A DNA stretch of 64,000 bases from Callipepla californica brunnescens (lineage: Eukaryota; Chordata; Aves; Galliformes; Odontophoridae): assembly GCA_023055505.1 (NCBI GenBank), contig JALIRH010000061.1, positions 2,193,501 to 2,257,500 on the forward strand, read 5' to 3'. The position numbers were made by a program, and so were the translations under genes. Each line of letters opens with the position of its first letter. Positions within the stretch are counted from its first letter, which is position 1. The notes beneath the pieces are model-generated. The model saw only the letters and a list, made by a program, of their open reading frames with translations. It ran no database searches and was not told the origin of the DNA. Shown piece by piece: positions 25,656 to 38,710 of the stretch.

Positions 25656-28600
25656 TAAGGGCTCTGTTACTGTTTTATCATGTGTTTGTTTGTTTAATCT
25701 CAGAATAGATCAGTATGAAACAGCAACAATAATTCGAAATATTTTTGTTTACAATTTTAAATATACTTATTTATATATTAAGTTTTTCATTCTATTTTTG
25801 TGGAGGTTAAAGTAAGTAATTTCAGATACATTTCTTTTGGTTTCCTGTTCCTAAAGCACTAACCCAGGGAATGAAGATCTAAGATGGAAGACAAAAAGAC
25901 ACAATAATTATGATCTCATTCAACCTCAAGACGTTATCAGTCTGAAGGAGAAATTTAATCCTGAACATAAATTGCATTTCCTAAAAAAAACATAATCCTG
26001 CCTTAAGACACCAAAAGCACTGATTACAGGGAATGTCTGTGTTTACACATTTGTACTGAGCATGCTGACTGTATTAGTGTCCTAGGAAACAAACTGTGTG
26101 CAGCATACAGACATGCTCCAAGAACTAGGCAGAAAAAGAAAAAGAAATTTGGAAATCAGACCCTCCGATCTCTAAATCCTTTCAAATTCCTGAAGCACAT
26201 TAGCCTTACTACTGCATGATGTGCGTGGTAGTGTTTCCCCTAATGAAATTTGACTAAAAGTTTAAATGAGTTTAATGCATGAAATGTATAAATAAAATGT
26301 GGCCTTGATTAAATTTAGACTTGATACATAACTTAAATGGGTAGCACAAGAGCAGCTTCAGTATCAAGTGTCCACGCTATTTTTGTCTGCACTTTGTTTA
26401 AAGGGGTAAATTTTAGCATTCCACATACCTTCCAGAGAAGAAGGCAGGGAAGCTATATAAAAGGAATAGGCTACTATTTATAACAACAAACAAACAAACA
26501 AAAACAGCAGCAACAAAAAACACCTAGAGGGATGTATGCTAGTTTTAAATGGATCATGTATGGTTTCCCCATTGTCTATTTTAGAATCAAACTATCAGAC
26601 AAACACTCTGCAACCGTCACTAGAAGGAGTAATATAAGTGTAAACTCTGTGACATTACCTCGTTAATGTGTCTGAACCCTGCACTCCTGGAATCTCCTTA
26701 ATGATGAGAGAAGTATTTTGCCTTCCATATCCATTACATTTATGGCTTCTTTCCAGTATTCTATACTGATTACCCACGCAGTCTTCTGTCACAGACTCTG
26801 AGAACTGGATGATTGTTTCTGTTATTATATCGTGATCACAAATATTTTGGTGTGCTGCTAGACCTGTAACCTCGGTGGTCCTACCAGTAGTGATTTACCC
26901 TCTGGTAGGATGCTGTAACCAATTTTCTTCAGCAGTCAGCTTGGTGAAGTTAAAAAAAAATAATAATAATAAAAAAAAATAATGTAGCATCATAGATTTT
27001 CAGCTCACAATTACTATTTCACTTGTTAAATTTATATTTCTTTTATAATCAGATACAGATTTTCCTGAGGGAATGTACCCCAAGGGAAGCTGTATTTTCT
27101 GGGATGGAATAAAGTTAGTCAGCATTAACATTTATATTTTCTGTTACTGACAAACTGATATGTGACAATCACAGTCCTGTATTTGGTAGTCACTTGTTAC
27201 ACTTTTGAAAGCCCTCTGTCAGGATTTGTTTTCCTCTGCTATTGAAGTTGGAGACCTTTCTATTCTCCATCAGTTGTTATTTATGCGTTGAGGAAAAAAA
27301 AAACAACCTTTGCTCACTCCAATCCTGTTTGGTCTGTTGTCTCAACATTGGTTTTAAGTAGCAGACGTCATTTGAAGTTAACAACACTAAACCTGTAAAT
27401 CGTACTTGTTAACTGAGGAGCAGGGAAGAACTTATAAAAACAGATCTTACCTGTTGGAAACAGCATAGAAAATTGTTAATGAGCCCTTGATATTATATTT
27501 TATTGTACTTATGGTCTTTTCTGTAGGGCCTGCATGCCACCGCAGTGAAAATACTAATCCACAATGGATAGTAAACTTGATCAGTAGGGCAGTGAACACA
27601 TCTATACAGATTGACTCAAATGACAGAGGTTGTTCACTGGTATAATAGAGACAGAAGAGATTATCTGAATCTTCTATTATTGTTTTTCCAACAACACATT
27701 CAGAATAAGAGGTGGTACTGTATCATTCAACATGATGTCAATTTAGCCAAAGCTGATCCATAGAAGAGGAAGAAAATGTTATAGCATACATGCTACTGCA
27801 CACATAAAACAGCAAAGTGATTATTCTACACTCTGTGTTCCTGTACATTAGTTTCAGAAGGACTAGTAGAAAAACACACATAGAAGTATCCTCACAAATA
27901 CAAAGTTTTACTTTAAAGCTTTCCTCATTTTGAATAGAAAACAATTCTTAAACTGAAAATTATTCCTAGGTAATATTTTCAGAAACTTTCATTAAGTTAC
28001 ACCTTTGTACAAAAGATTTATCTTAGGAAAACAAAAGCACATGCGCACTGAGCAGTTCGGCTGTTATATTTCTTTTTGTTTCTTTTTCTTTTCTTTCTTT
28101 CTTTTTTTTTTTTTTTTTTAATATAAATGCTCACTTTGGATTCTGTCACTTCTGAAATGATGAGCACTGTAAAATTGGATTTGAAACCACAGCATTAAAT
28201 GCTTATAATCTGATCCTTCTGTTGGGACCTGGGATAAATTAAACTGATGTACATTATTTCTAAAGAAAGGAAAAAAATATGGGAAACGAGTTTTGAAGCC
28301 TGAAGGCAAAGAACAAAAAAGGTTATGCAGGTGATATAAGCCATCTTATTTCCATTTTTTTTAATGGTTTTTGGCTTCCATGTGGTTACTCAGACTGGAA
28401 ATAATTCTCCAGAAAACACATTTCAATGTAATAACTAATATTAAATGTACATAATTCTACTATATATGTATGTTTTATGAAATGACAACTAATATCTATT
28501 GATCGTTTTGATTTTTTATCTACGCTTAATTGACTTTTAGCATGTAGTAGATTTAATATAGATATACCTTATGAATATTCACTGGATGCATGTACAAATT

Positions 28601-31600
28601 GATCAATGACATTTAGTGGATATTTTAAGCTATTTTTAAATGAAATAAATTCAGCACAGGATTAAATTATCTGTGATTTAGTCCGAATTGTGGAAATATA
28701 AAACAAAATGCAGCAAAATACAAAGCAATAACTTTAATTTCTTGGTGAAGTATCTGACAGTAATTTTTTGTTTATCAGCAAATTTTCTGTATCTGTAAAA
28801 TAACATTTACTTAATTATTATCAGAACTGAATATTCAGAATATAAAAAACAAAATAGGGGAGTAATGAAGAATCAGAATAGTTTGGACTCATAATCCCCT
28901 ATTTGAAATACACTACCTAATTCATTTAAACTAAGTCAATTCTACTACAATAACACTGTTTTATTAAGAAATCAAATTCAGATATTCAGGAGAATTGTAC
29001 TCATGGAATGCTTAATAATTTTAACATCACTACAGGAGTCATATTCTTCTAACTTAGATAAAGAAAGATAAAAATTGGTTAGCTGAATTCCTATTTGTCA
29101 CTTTACAAAAAGGCCTGGAAATGAGTATTTTCTTCTTCATAACATGAATGGCTGTTCATTACTCAGCTATCTCCAACAAATTGGTTCCAAATCCCTTCAT
29201 GTGCATCATGCACAATGTATAGTAAAGAGTATACGCAAACTTGGTTAGTGAACTTTCAAAGTTTTTTGCTATGCTCCTTACTGTAATATTTGATTCACAT
29301 TCTGAAGACTATTGCATGCTGCAGACAACGTAACCAGTCCCTGAAAGGAGCAAAAGGTAAAGTATTCCATGAGACTATTGATGTTCAGAGCTTTCCCAGA
29401 ACTGAGAAAATCAACAGAATCTAGGTAATTGAAAAGGAAGAAAAAAATCTATAGGAAGAAAATACAAAAATAACTGTTTGCTGGAAGTCTTTCTAAAACC
29501 ATGAGAATTACTACATCAGTACTCAAATGGCAAAAGTGTGAGGCTTGTGAAGTGGAACATACAGTAGCAATTACAAACATTAAGGACAGTCAGACATGCT
29601 ATTCTGGTTCTCACTGATCTGTGTAAAAAGTTTGTACCCCTAGTCTGGTTCCAATTCCCCAGTCAGCATGGATAACTTGAATGCCTTAGCAAAAAGATTT
29701 TTCTGCCCATGTCTTGGCAGAATTGCTCAAGGTGGCAACAACTTTGGCTGAAAGCATAAGGAGGGAATTGAATGGCCAGGGATAGTCACTTCTTTCTCAG
29801 GAGCTGTTGATCTGAGCTCTGCCTCAGTACATAGCCTAGAGGACACCTTAGACCTAGGATATAGACTGTTAGAAATGCATATGTGCTGCTGGAAAGGACA
29901 AGTCATTTACAATCAGAATGAAGGCTGTGAAAAATTCAGTGTCCACTGAATAACAAAGACCCACAATCTGAGCTAATGTGTTCTGTGGTATATATTTTAA
30001 CTGGTTTATTATTAAAGTGCCAAATTTTATATTTCTGGGGAGGCCTGAGTTTGATTTCTCTTTTTTTTTATTTTCCACAGATAGATGGGAATTTTTAAAA
30101 CCTTTTCCAACTGTGGGGAGCCCTCACAGTGCTGAATGGAAACTATCTCTCATTTTTCTTTTCCAAAATAACTGGATTTGTGTAAGAAAAAGCACAAAAA
30201 CAAACATACGAGCAAAAGTATATATATACAGACAGAAGCTGATTTTATCATTGTTTCAAAAAGGGAAAAGGAAACAAAATTGCAAAATCTTTTTTTTTTT
30301 TTTACTTTTTTGTATCAGTATTTGAATTTCACATTGTTATGACCATTTAAAAGCTATTGACATTTTAAAGTAGAATTCTGCAAGGTTTATACACATTACA
30401 TTATCATAATAGTAGTGGTACTTATCCTAATGGTGTGATGTTACCTGTTTTTCATTATACAATCCATATAATCCAATCCTTTTTATGGTTTTCTAGCATG
30501 ATGTCTGGTTGGCAAGACAAACACGGAATATAAAGCCAGTAAAGAGATTATCACTTCAGTTGCTTGTAATTCTATAACTACAATAAATTTGGGAGTGAGA
30601 ATTACCTGGGAATGAAGATAATAAACATGCACGCAGCTGAGTAAAAAGCTCTCTTAAAAAGTGCTGGAAAGTGAGATGGAAAAAGATCCGTGAGTTGCTG
30701 ATATTTTTGTTATTCGAAAAGTTACCTTAAGAGACACATACAGACAGACAGATAGGAATCTACAACACAAAGAAAGCTAAAATGAAAGTTTGTCAACAGA
30801 AAATTATGTCATATCTTAAGGATTTAACAATTTGTTAATTTTCTAAATAGTTTCTTTACATTATGACAAAAGCTAAACTGTAGAACAACTTGATATATAT
30901 ACAGCACTGCTATGTAAAGTAAGAGTAAAATTAAAAGAAATGCCTAGTTTAGGAGCTTAAGTTTTGTAGCCTTTTAAGTACTCTTTGACACTGAAGTCAC
31001 TGAAGAGTTTGGATGCTATCACCAGAAATGCACCACCACAGGTAGTTCTGAACAAACCCTACCGAGTGCAGTTTTTGTGGACCTATTTCCATTTCTACCA
31101 CTTCTTCTGGCTCACAGACATGAGATAAGACTATTTTCTTTTTATTTTTAAGGAGTCTTTTACATGAGCAAATGTTTAAATGTTTAAATGATGGTGCTCA
31201 ACAGCCACTTCAGAAAATAAAAATTCAAAATTACTGAAGGAATAGAAATCATCTAAAAAGCACTTTACTATGTGTTGTGCCTCTTCAGGGTCCATTTTTA
31301 TGTGTTTTATTTTTCAAGGCCGTGATTGTCTTATTCCCAAAGCAGAGGAAAATGCCAATGCTCTGTATCTTCAACAGTAGTGACAGGATCCATTCTATAG
31401 CATCCATGTTTGAATGTCACCAATTGTCTTTCCACAAAATTAGCTAAAGCATTATAATGTGTGCTCTGTTATGAAGCTATCTTATATGCCTGTGCACAAT
31501 AGGTAAAAGTGTTTGTTAAACTGGAATGGAACATTTTTACTAAGAAATTATTTTTCAATAATATGCATTATTAAAAGCAATGAAAATTCTTCTCATTTTA

Positions 31601-34074
31601 TTAAACTTTGTCTGTCATCGTAGTGATTTGTAAAACCCACACTGTTTATTTTACAACAGAAGTCAGAAAATAAATTCAGCAAAATATTTTTTATTTTTTC
31701 TTGAAAATCTCTTTCCAAAATAGATATTTCTTCCATGTGGTTTCCTATGTCTTGCTTTACCACTTTTCCCAACAGATTTGCAGTAGTTTCCTATGATCTT
31801 TCTTTTTCTTTTTTATGTAAGTGCTCAAAGTTAATGGCTCCTCATTGGCTAGTGAAAACCAGTATAAGTCTCTTCTGGTACATTTTCTATATTGCAAGGG
31901 AAACTACCCAGCTGATTTACCACGCTGCCATTTGTCACATCTGATTATCTTAGCTACCCTATGGTAACTTACAGCAAGGATGTGACTTAACAGAAACCAC
32001 ATGTAATGCTGCACAGTACCATCTTTTCTGCTACAGAAATTTTACAAGTCACAATTTCCAGAGATCAGGACATTATTTCTTATTGCAGAATTTAGTGGCT
32101 AGAAGGCAGAAGTGAGGAGCCTTTAAACCATTAAAAGTCATCTTGTGTGCTTCAAGGGTTTAGAGCTATTAATCCTCATGTCCATATATGCAATATCTTC
32201 GTTTGATATGGCAATTAAGAGTTAAAAGTTAAAGGAAATCTGGAGCCTGATCTTCATCTTTTTCTAATTGAAGTAAATGTGCAAACTTATGCAGCTTCAC
32301 TGGAAGAGTAGCATCTCTTCAGTCTTAACACCAGCAACTCTGCAAATCTTAAGGAGCTGCTTTTGCTTCACATCTCTGACTCCTAGAGCCAATAAAATTC
32401 AAACCCACCACAGACAATATCTAATTCCAAACTGGGAAGGCACATATCCTCAGATTAATTAAAATTTGCATTAACAGTGTTATTAGCACCATTTGGTCAT
32501 TAAATTAAATTTTGTTCCATGAGAGCATGGCAAAGAAAAATGATGCAATATTAAATATATTCTTATTCCTAAAGGTCTGAAGTATTTTTAACACCTGTCT
32601 TGTAAGCCTGTTATTTAATATGAAACTTAGTTGCTTGTCAGAAGTGAGATAAAATCAGATGGACTAACACTTAACAACACTTTTTCAAAAAGTATTGTAA
32701 AATTGCCATTGGGTCCCTTTGCTTTCTGTCAGTTAAATTGTTTTTATTTGATGTGCAGAGGGGATTGTAAAAGACAGTTCCTACAGTGTGGAAAGATACA
32801 CATTGAGGATGGTGGACAACTTGAGAAGGAAATGGATTGTAAACTGTAACTACTAACTTCAGCTTTTACAGGGTACTTAATCCCTTTGGTCACAATTTTT
32901 CCATAGTAATACAGCTTTTCTTGACTATAAAAGCAGAACAGTTTCATTATAACCCTTATGTCTTATGGGAAGCATGAAATAATGAGTTTCACTGCAAACC
33001 AACTTAGTTTCAAACAGGTATGTAACAGAGACTCCCCCACCTGTTTTCAAACTTTATGGACATTCAAATTCCTGGGCTTGGGGGATACTTATCAAAAGAA
33101 TCGTGTAGGAAACAACAATGCAATACTGCAGACATGACTCCTGGATTATATTAAAATACATCTATTTATTTCATAATTTCATTATAGGTATTACTTTGAA
33201 TTTCAGAAAATTAAATTTGAAAAGTAAAATGTAATTTTGAAAATAAATTCCAAAATCAGGGCAACCCATTTGAAGTTTTCAGTCAGAAAAATATAGTTAC
33301 CATATTCTTTCACTGCTATCATCACTCATTCCAGCCAGAATAGTGTTTCCAGAAATCAAGTCTACTTGACCAATATTTTCTTACAAAAGTTTTACAGTGT
33401 TTTTTTATTTGTGAGGCAACATTTTATATTTCCCCTTTACAGTGTTTTTTGATTTGTAAGGCAACATTTTATATTTCCCCTTTCTTCATGTTTGGTTAAA
33501 CCACAATAATGTTGACATATTATTATTTCTCACATCTGAAAATATCTAACCTTAACTGATATTTCTGCCTTAGTCAGGCATTTTAGAAGGATATCAACAC
33601 TTTTGTGCATCTCTTGTTTCTCAGCTAATCAGTTTGTTAATCGGTTTTTTTAGGTAGCTCGTATAAAGAAAGAGAAATTAGTATTTATACATCTAAATTG
33701 GTAGAGTACTGTGATAGGTATGGCTTGCCCAAAATTTCCTTCCCACATCTTCCTAAAGTTGCTTTTTTCACTGTCTGTACATCAACACCTCCTTTGAATT
33801 CATACTATATTAGCTTTTTTTTCTTTTCAAACTCTTATAATTTAACAGATAGAAGCATGAAATACTTCAGTCTTTGGATTATGCTCTTCAATGTATATTA
33901 CTTGAGGAGCATATTAACTTCTGTTGGTCACCTCTCTCTGATTCTGTCTGATGTAAGGTTTAGTTTTGAAGTATTTTGGAGAACTGTTCACAGGTCTTTG
34001 GAAGATTTTTTTTAGTATCCTAACTTTGCAAATTTTTTTTATTTCCATGCTGTCCTGAGATGCCAATTTGCTAT
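25656..34074. other. Unique AT-rich noncoding DNA
   Basis: No gene supported. Simple repeats occur at about 26484-26516 (CAAA), 26951-26983 (AAT), 28066-28121 (pyrimidine/T-rich) and 30290-30303 (T run). About 26215-26425 is a possible conserved noncoding block, and a 45-bp tandem duplication lies at 33391-33480. Both are described separately. Confidence 0.5.
33391..33480. repeat. Two-copy 45-bp tandem duplication
   Basis: Two adjacent 45-bp units (33391-33435 and 33436-33480) both start TTTACAGTGTTTTTT and end TTTTATATTTCCCC. They differ at only two positions (T/G at unit position 16, G/A at position 23). This is a clean recent segmental slippage event in otherwise unique DNA. Confidence 0.95.
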
Positions 34075-34636
34075 TGCACTGGTTTGGGCTAAGACAGAGT
34101 TTGTTTTCTTTATAGTAGCTCATACGTTTTGGATTTGTTACCAGTTAATAACACTCTGATGTTTTAGCTTAGCGGTGCTTGCATAGTACCAAGGCCTTTT
34201 CTGCTTCTCAGCCTTCAAGGAAGGTAAGGGGGTGCCTAACAGCTGGGGGTGACACAGCCAGGTCAGCCAATCTGAAATGACCAAAAACACATATACACAT
34301 AAATATGGCATCATTCTCAGCGATAAAAGCTGGGGGAAGGAAGGAGGAGGGAGATTCTTGGGGGGATGATGTTTGTCTTCCCAAGAGACTGTCGTGCATA
34401 ATGAGCCCTGATTACCTGGAAGTGGCTGAATATTTGCCTGCTAATGAGAAGTAACAAATAATAAATCCCTTGTTTTGCCTTGTTCCTGCATCTTTTGCTC
34501 TACTTGTTAAACTGTATACCTCAATCCACAAATTTTCTCTCTTTTGCCTTTCTGATTCTCTTTTCTGTCCTGCTTGGAGAGGAGTGAGCAAGCAGTTGTG
34601 TGGGGCTTAGCTGCCCGCCAGGTTTAATCCTCAACA
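34075..34636 (+). mobile_element. Solo LTR of an avian endogenous retrovirus, family A
   Basis: A 562-bp long terminal repeat beginning TGCACTGGTTTGGG and ending TCAACA, as expected for TG...CA ends. Shared family blocks in order are ACACTCTGATGTTTTAG, the ACCAAGGCC block at about 34188, a TATA-like GATAAAAGCTGGGG at 34322, an AATAAA poly(A) signal at 34460-34465 and the CTCAATCCACAAATTTTC block. The bases next to the ends, GCTAT on the left and GTTAT on the right, match at 4 of 5 positions, consistent with a decayed 5-bp target duplication. No gag, pol or env follows, so this is a solo LTR left by recombination. Orientation is set by the TATA and poly(A) order and by comparison with the copy at 37360-37892. 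I give no formal family name. Confidence 0.85.
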
Positions 34637-36029
34637 GTTATCCACATTAGATTGACATGCAAATAAGGTAATAAAAACAAAATAGATTATTAATTTCATA
34701 AGTGAATTTAGGTTAAGTTGCTACTTCTAATACGGATATAAATCTCCCTTATCACCTATTGCTTTATTTCAAAACCACTTTTTGAGAGTGAGTAAATTTG
34801 TAAGTTAAAGAAGCATTACCAGTTGGTTAAGGTACAATCCAATTGTCATGAAATGTTCATGTGGGTCATGTATGAGTAATTATTTAAATACTTTGAACAG
34901 AGTCCTCTAAGATTTTTAATGTAAGGCATCTATATATTTTAATAAAAGTACCCATTTATTGTTCCTATACTGCTAAAGGAGTGGGAATATCTCATGACAG
35001 TTACTGGATGTACCAAATTCCAGGAAATGTTGTTCAGTGGTCTAAGCCATCAGCAAAGTCTAGCTATGAATCAGTAAGTTCTTTGGATAACTAACCCTGA
35101 CCACACAATGTGCTGCCTGCAACGACTCAGCAGCAGTACTCTAACTTATTTAGTTCCATCACCATGTTACCCATGTAACATGCAGTGTTTACAGTACAAA
35201 AGAAATGCTTTTTGCATCCTGTCACACTGGATTGCATGCTAGATTCATACTGCAATTGCATTCAGATTTATGTGACTTCAAGAGAACACAACACAAATGG
35301 GTGGAAATAATAGGATTTTGTTTTAAAATCATAAAGTTGTTGATTTGAGAAGAAATGGATAATAAGCACTTCTCCTTTTATTATCTCTAGATATTTTATT
35401 ATTACTAGATGAATGTATTTTGTAGTATCAGATGCTTTATACCTTATTGACCCCACTTAAAATACATAAAAGCAGATTTTCAGTAATTTATAAAGGGTTT
35501 TATATCTCTCACATTTCATGTCTGTTACAGTTAAGACTTTTGTTAATATTTCTAATACAGCATAAGTAACTGAAATTGAAAAGCTAACAAAACAATGGGG
35601 AGAATGTTGGTAACACCAGAATTTTAGTATCATCAGAATTTTAATAGTCCAGAACCATATCTATCTCAGTAAACTAAAGTCATATAAAGGATCTGTAGGT
35701 AAAAATTCCATGTATGATGAAGTTTGGAGGATAACTGTTTATTCTTCAGTGATGGAAGTATATGTTTAGTTATGTCTTGGATCAACAAAATACCAAATAC
35801 TAAGTTTTAACAATGACATCATCAATGGGAAGAAATAACAAAAATGTCAAAAACTGTTGCCTAAATAATAAGTGTGGAAGGATATTTCATTAATCTTACA
35901 TATGTAGAGGAACAGTTTAAGAATGAGATAGAAGTTCTCTGAGGGTTCATGTTTCTTTCTATCAAGAGAGGAAAACAATAGTAACTAAACAAGTTTGGTT
36001 AGTTTGGGTAATGTGCAGAGTTTTCTCCA
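34637..36029. other. Unique AT-rich spacer between LTRs
   Basis: No gene, retroviral internal region or other repeat recognised between the two LTR copies, so they are not the ends of one provirus. Confidence 0.6.
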
Positions 36030-36230
36030 CCCAAGCTCTTGTACAGCACCCAATCTATTCACTGGAGGGAGCAGGAGAGAAAGAGAAAGCCTTGATGCTG
36101 TGCAAAAGCTGATCAACCACTCTTAAAACATTGGTGTGCTATCAGCACTGTTTTGATCACAAACATGAAATTCAAGGCCATACAAGCTGCTATAAAGAAA
36201 ATGAAATCCATCCCAGACAGACTCAGTACA
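36030..36230 (-). mobile_element. Partial LTR, family A, 5' part
   Basis: This is about the first 200 bp (U3 side) of the same LTR family as at 34075 and 37360, on the minus strand. The outer edge is at 36230, where the minus strand begins TGTACTGAG. Shared blocks on the plus strand are CCCAAGCTCTTGTAC, GCCTTGATGCTGTG and the TATCAGCACTGTTTTGATC block. The inner edge near 36030 has no counterpart of the remaining LTR, so the copy was cut by deletion. It is more diverged than the other two. Confidence 0.75.
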
Positions 36231-37359
36231 ACTAATTTAGATACCCTCCCAGTTTTGGAGAATCGACACTGGGGGTCAACATCCTTGGCATATGTTGGCA
36301 TTTTCTATCTGTAAAGCTATTCACACTACTGATAGAAGGTTTAAAAATTGTATCTTCACTAGTAAAAACTTTATTCCACGATGTGTAAAATTGTTTTCAT
36401 ATGCAATTTATTTTAACTGAAGTGCCCACCTCAGTTTGGAAGAAAAATAAAAGTAATTTTGTGTGTTTTTTTGATTTTCTTTTTAAGTTTCTATGACATA
36501 AACTGTAAATGTGGTAGAAATCCTCACTGAGTGTAAAACTGACCACGAAAAGAGAGTTAATCCTTTCCTAAATGCAGTTAATTAGAAGCAGGAAGGTTAC
36601 AAGAAAAGACAAATTAAGAATTCAAATTGGTGAAAATTCCCAAACAATCCTAGGCAGTTTTTGTTTATTCAGCAATAATGCTGATGGGAAACTCACACCA
36701 TCAGTGTTACATTTCACCACTTATCTGATGAACCTAAACAGGCAGCATACTGACACACTGGGTAGTCCTGTCAGTCACCACTAACTAGGTCAAAAGTAGT
36801 TTCATAGGACACTCAGACCATTCTGATACATGGTTTAATCTCTACTATGCTAAATATTTTTAATAGTACTTTAAATTAACAACTTTAAAGAAACATTTCT
36901 TTCCACTGAGCTAGGCCTCAACTTTAAGCCAGAATAGATCACTGAATATTTTCTACACAACTGTTAATAAACGAACACAGACAGGCGCGCAACTTCTGTT
37001 TTTATTTAGTTTCAATGTGTGAGTCTCCAGAAAAAAAAAATAAGAAGGGATCTGCTGAAAAACACAGAATGAGAGGTGAACCTATGGTTGGGGAAAAAAA
37101 GAAAGAAGAATGTAAAAAGGAGGAAAGTGGTCTTAGTGATGTGTGTGATCTCAGATCCTGTCACTGAATGCAACTGCTGGGAAAAGGGCTAAGCATAAAA
37201 GGGCAGGATGTTAACAGAAAAAAGGAAAACTACCCAGGTTGTAAATTGTTTCTTTTTTAGATGGATCCAGAACTTCCATGGCTCCGTTTTTGCTACATAT
37301 TGTAAGCTGTAAGTTTTTTGGGTGCTCTTACATCTATTTTCCATAATGCTTTAAAACAC
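36231..37359. other. Unique AT-rich spacer
   Basis: No gene or repeat recognised. Contains a short A-rich stretch at about 37031-37042. Confidence 0.6.
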
Positions 37360-37892
37360 TGTTGTGGTTTAACCTGGCAGGTGGCTGAGCACTCCATAGT
37401 CATTTGTTCAGTTCCCACCCTTCCCAGTGGTATGAGAGAGAGAATCAGAAAAAATAAACAAGTAGAACTCATGGGTTGAGACCAATGTATTTACTAAGAT
37501 AGAGAAAATGAAAGACAAAAATATATATACACATATATAAATGTATATAACAAGTGGTGCACAAGCTCACCACCCCTGAGCCAATGCCCAGCTAGCTCCT
37601 TGAGCAGTGGAAGAGAGTGAGATGAACTCCCACCTGCTCCAAAACTTCTTCCACATGATGTCATATATTATGAAATATCCCTTTGGCAAATTTAAGTCAG
37701 GTGTCCTAATTCTGTTCCCTCCAAGCTCCTTAGGCTCCTTACCGTGAATGGCCTTGGCACTGTACGACATTGCTTAGCAGCAACTGTATACATCAGTGTG
37801 TTATCAAAATCATTTTTTCTCCTAGAGCCAAACCATAGCATCATACCAGACACTCCAAAGAAAACAATTCCATCCCAGCTGAAACTAAGACA
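37360..37892 (-). mobile_element. Solo LTR of an avian endogenous retrovirus, family A
   Basis: A 533-bp LTR on the minus strand. The plus strand starts TGTTGTGGTTTAACC and ends CTAAGACA, so the ends read TG...CA in either direction. It aligns block by block with the reverse complement of the copy at 34075-34636: the shared GATAACACACTGATG block, the GCCAAGGCC block, the GGGATATTTCATA region and the CTCAACCCATGAGTT block. The flanks are AACAC on the left (37355-37359) and AACAT on the right (37893-37897), a 5-bp target duplication with one difference. An internal TA-rich patch (about 37519-37551) seems to be an added microsatellite. There is no internal retroviral sequence. The open frame at 37567-37770 is incidental. 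Confidence 0.88.
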
Positions 37893-38178
37893 AACATACT
37901 TTTGCTATTTAATCTTATTCATTTTATGAATGTGGTGTTCTAACTCTCAGTGTTTAGAGCTCTTAAAGAGAATACTGGATTACTGTATGTTTTTGGGTTT
38001 TCTTTGTTTTTGAGGCATTTTTGAGGACAGTTTGGAACTATTGCCAACAAACAAAATGAAGCCTAGGTCTAACTGAATGATAACTGTGAGTCAAAATGAT
38101 TTAATCATTATAACTAAGAAAATGCTAGAAAACAAAAAGTCTGGTCTGACTTCGAAATTGCAAACTTTATATTGTAGA
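37893..38178. other. Unique noncoding spacer
   Basis: Nothing recognisable. Confidence 0.6.
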
Positions 38179-38487
38179 CTCATAGAATCACATAATTGTT
38201 TGAATTGGAAGGGTCCCTCACAGGTCATCTAGTCCAACTCCCCTGCAATGAACAGGGACAACTACAGCAATACCAGACTGCTCAGTGCCCCATCCAGCCT
38301 AGCCTTGAGTGTTTCCAGGGACCGGGCATGCCACAAACTCACTGGTCAACGTGTTCCAGTGCCTCACCATCCTTATGGCAAAAATCTTCTTCCTCATATC
38401 TCACCTAAACCTCCCTTCTTTTAGTTTGAAACCATTTCACCTTGTCCTATCACAGCAGATCCTATTAAAGAGTCCCCTTCTTTCTTA
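38179..38487 (-). mobile_element. CR1 LINE (outer copy, 3' part)
   Basis: Minus-strand CR1. The 3' end lies at the left with CATAGAATCACATAATTG, followed by GGTCATCTAGTCCAACTCC and the TTCCAGTGCCTCACCA block. The copy stops at 38487 in the TTCTTTCTTA block, where a plus-strand CR1 has inserted, and it resumes at 38711. Confidence 0.9.
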
Positions 38488-38710
38488 GTGGCAGGAAAAT
38501 GGGGAATGGTTTTAAGGTAGCATTTAGATTGGATATCAGGGTGAAGTTCTTCACAAAGAGAGCGGTGAGGTGCTGGATCAGGCTGGATGCTTCATCTCAA
38601 GAGGTGTTCAGGACCAGGTTGGATGGGGTCCTGGGCAATCTGGTCTAGTACCACATATGGATGTCCTTTCCAACTCAAGCCATTCTAAGTTTCTGTGATT
38701 CTATGATTCT
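38488..38710 (+). mobile_element. CR1 LINE inserted inside the minus-strand CR1
   Basis: A short, strongly 5'-truncated plus-strand CR1 3' UTR. It has the GAAGTTCTTCACAAAGAGAG block, a TTCAGGACCAGGTTGGATGG block, TCCTTTCCAACTCAAGCCATTCTA and a terminal TTCTGTGATTCTATGATTCT ending at 38710. It interrupts the outer minus-strand CR1, whose sequence continues directly on both sides with 2-3 bp of shared TA/TTA at the junctions. It is therefore younger than its host. The two opposite 3' UTRs can pair with each other in a transcript. Confidence 0.92.

Noticed and set aside
34075..37892. A single provirus bounded by the two full LTRs
   Set aside because: The LTRs are in opposite orientation, have different flanks, and no gag, pol or env is recognisable between them.
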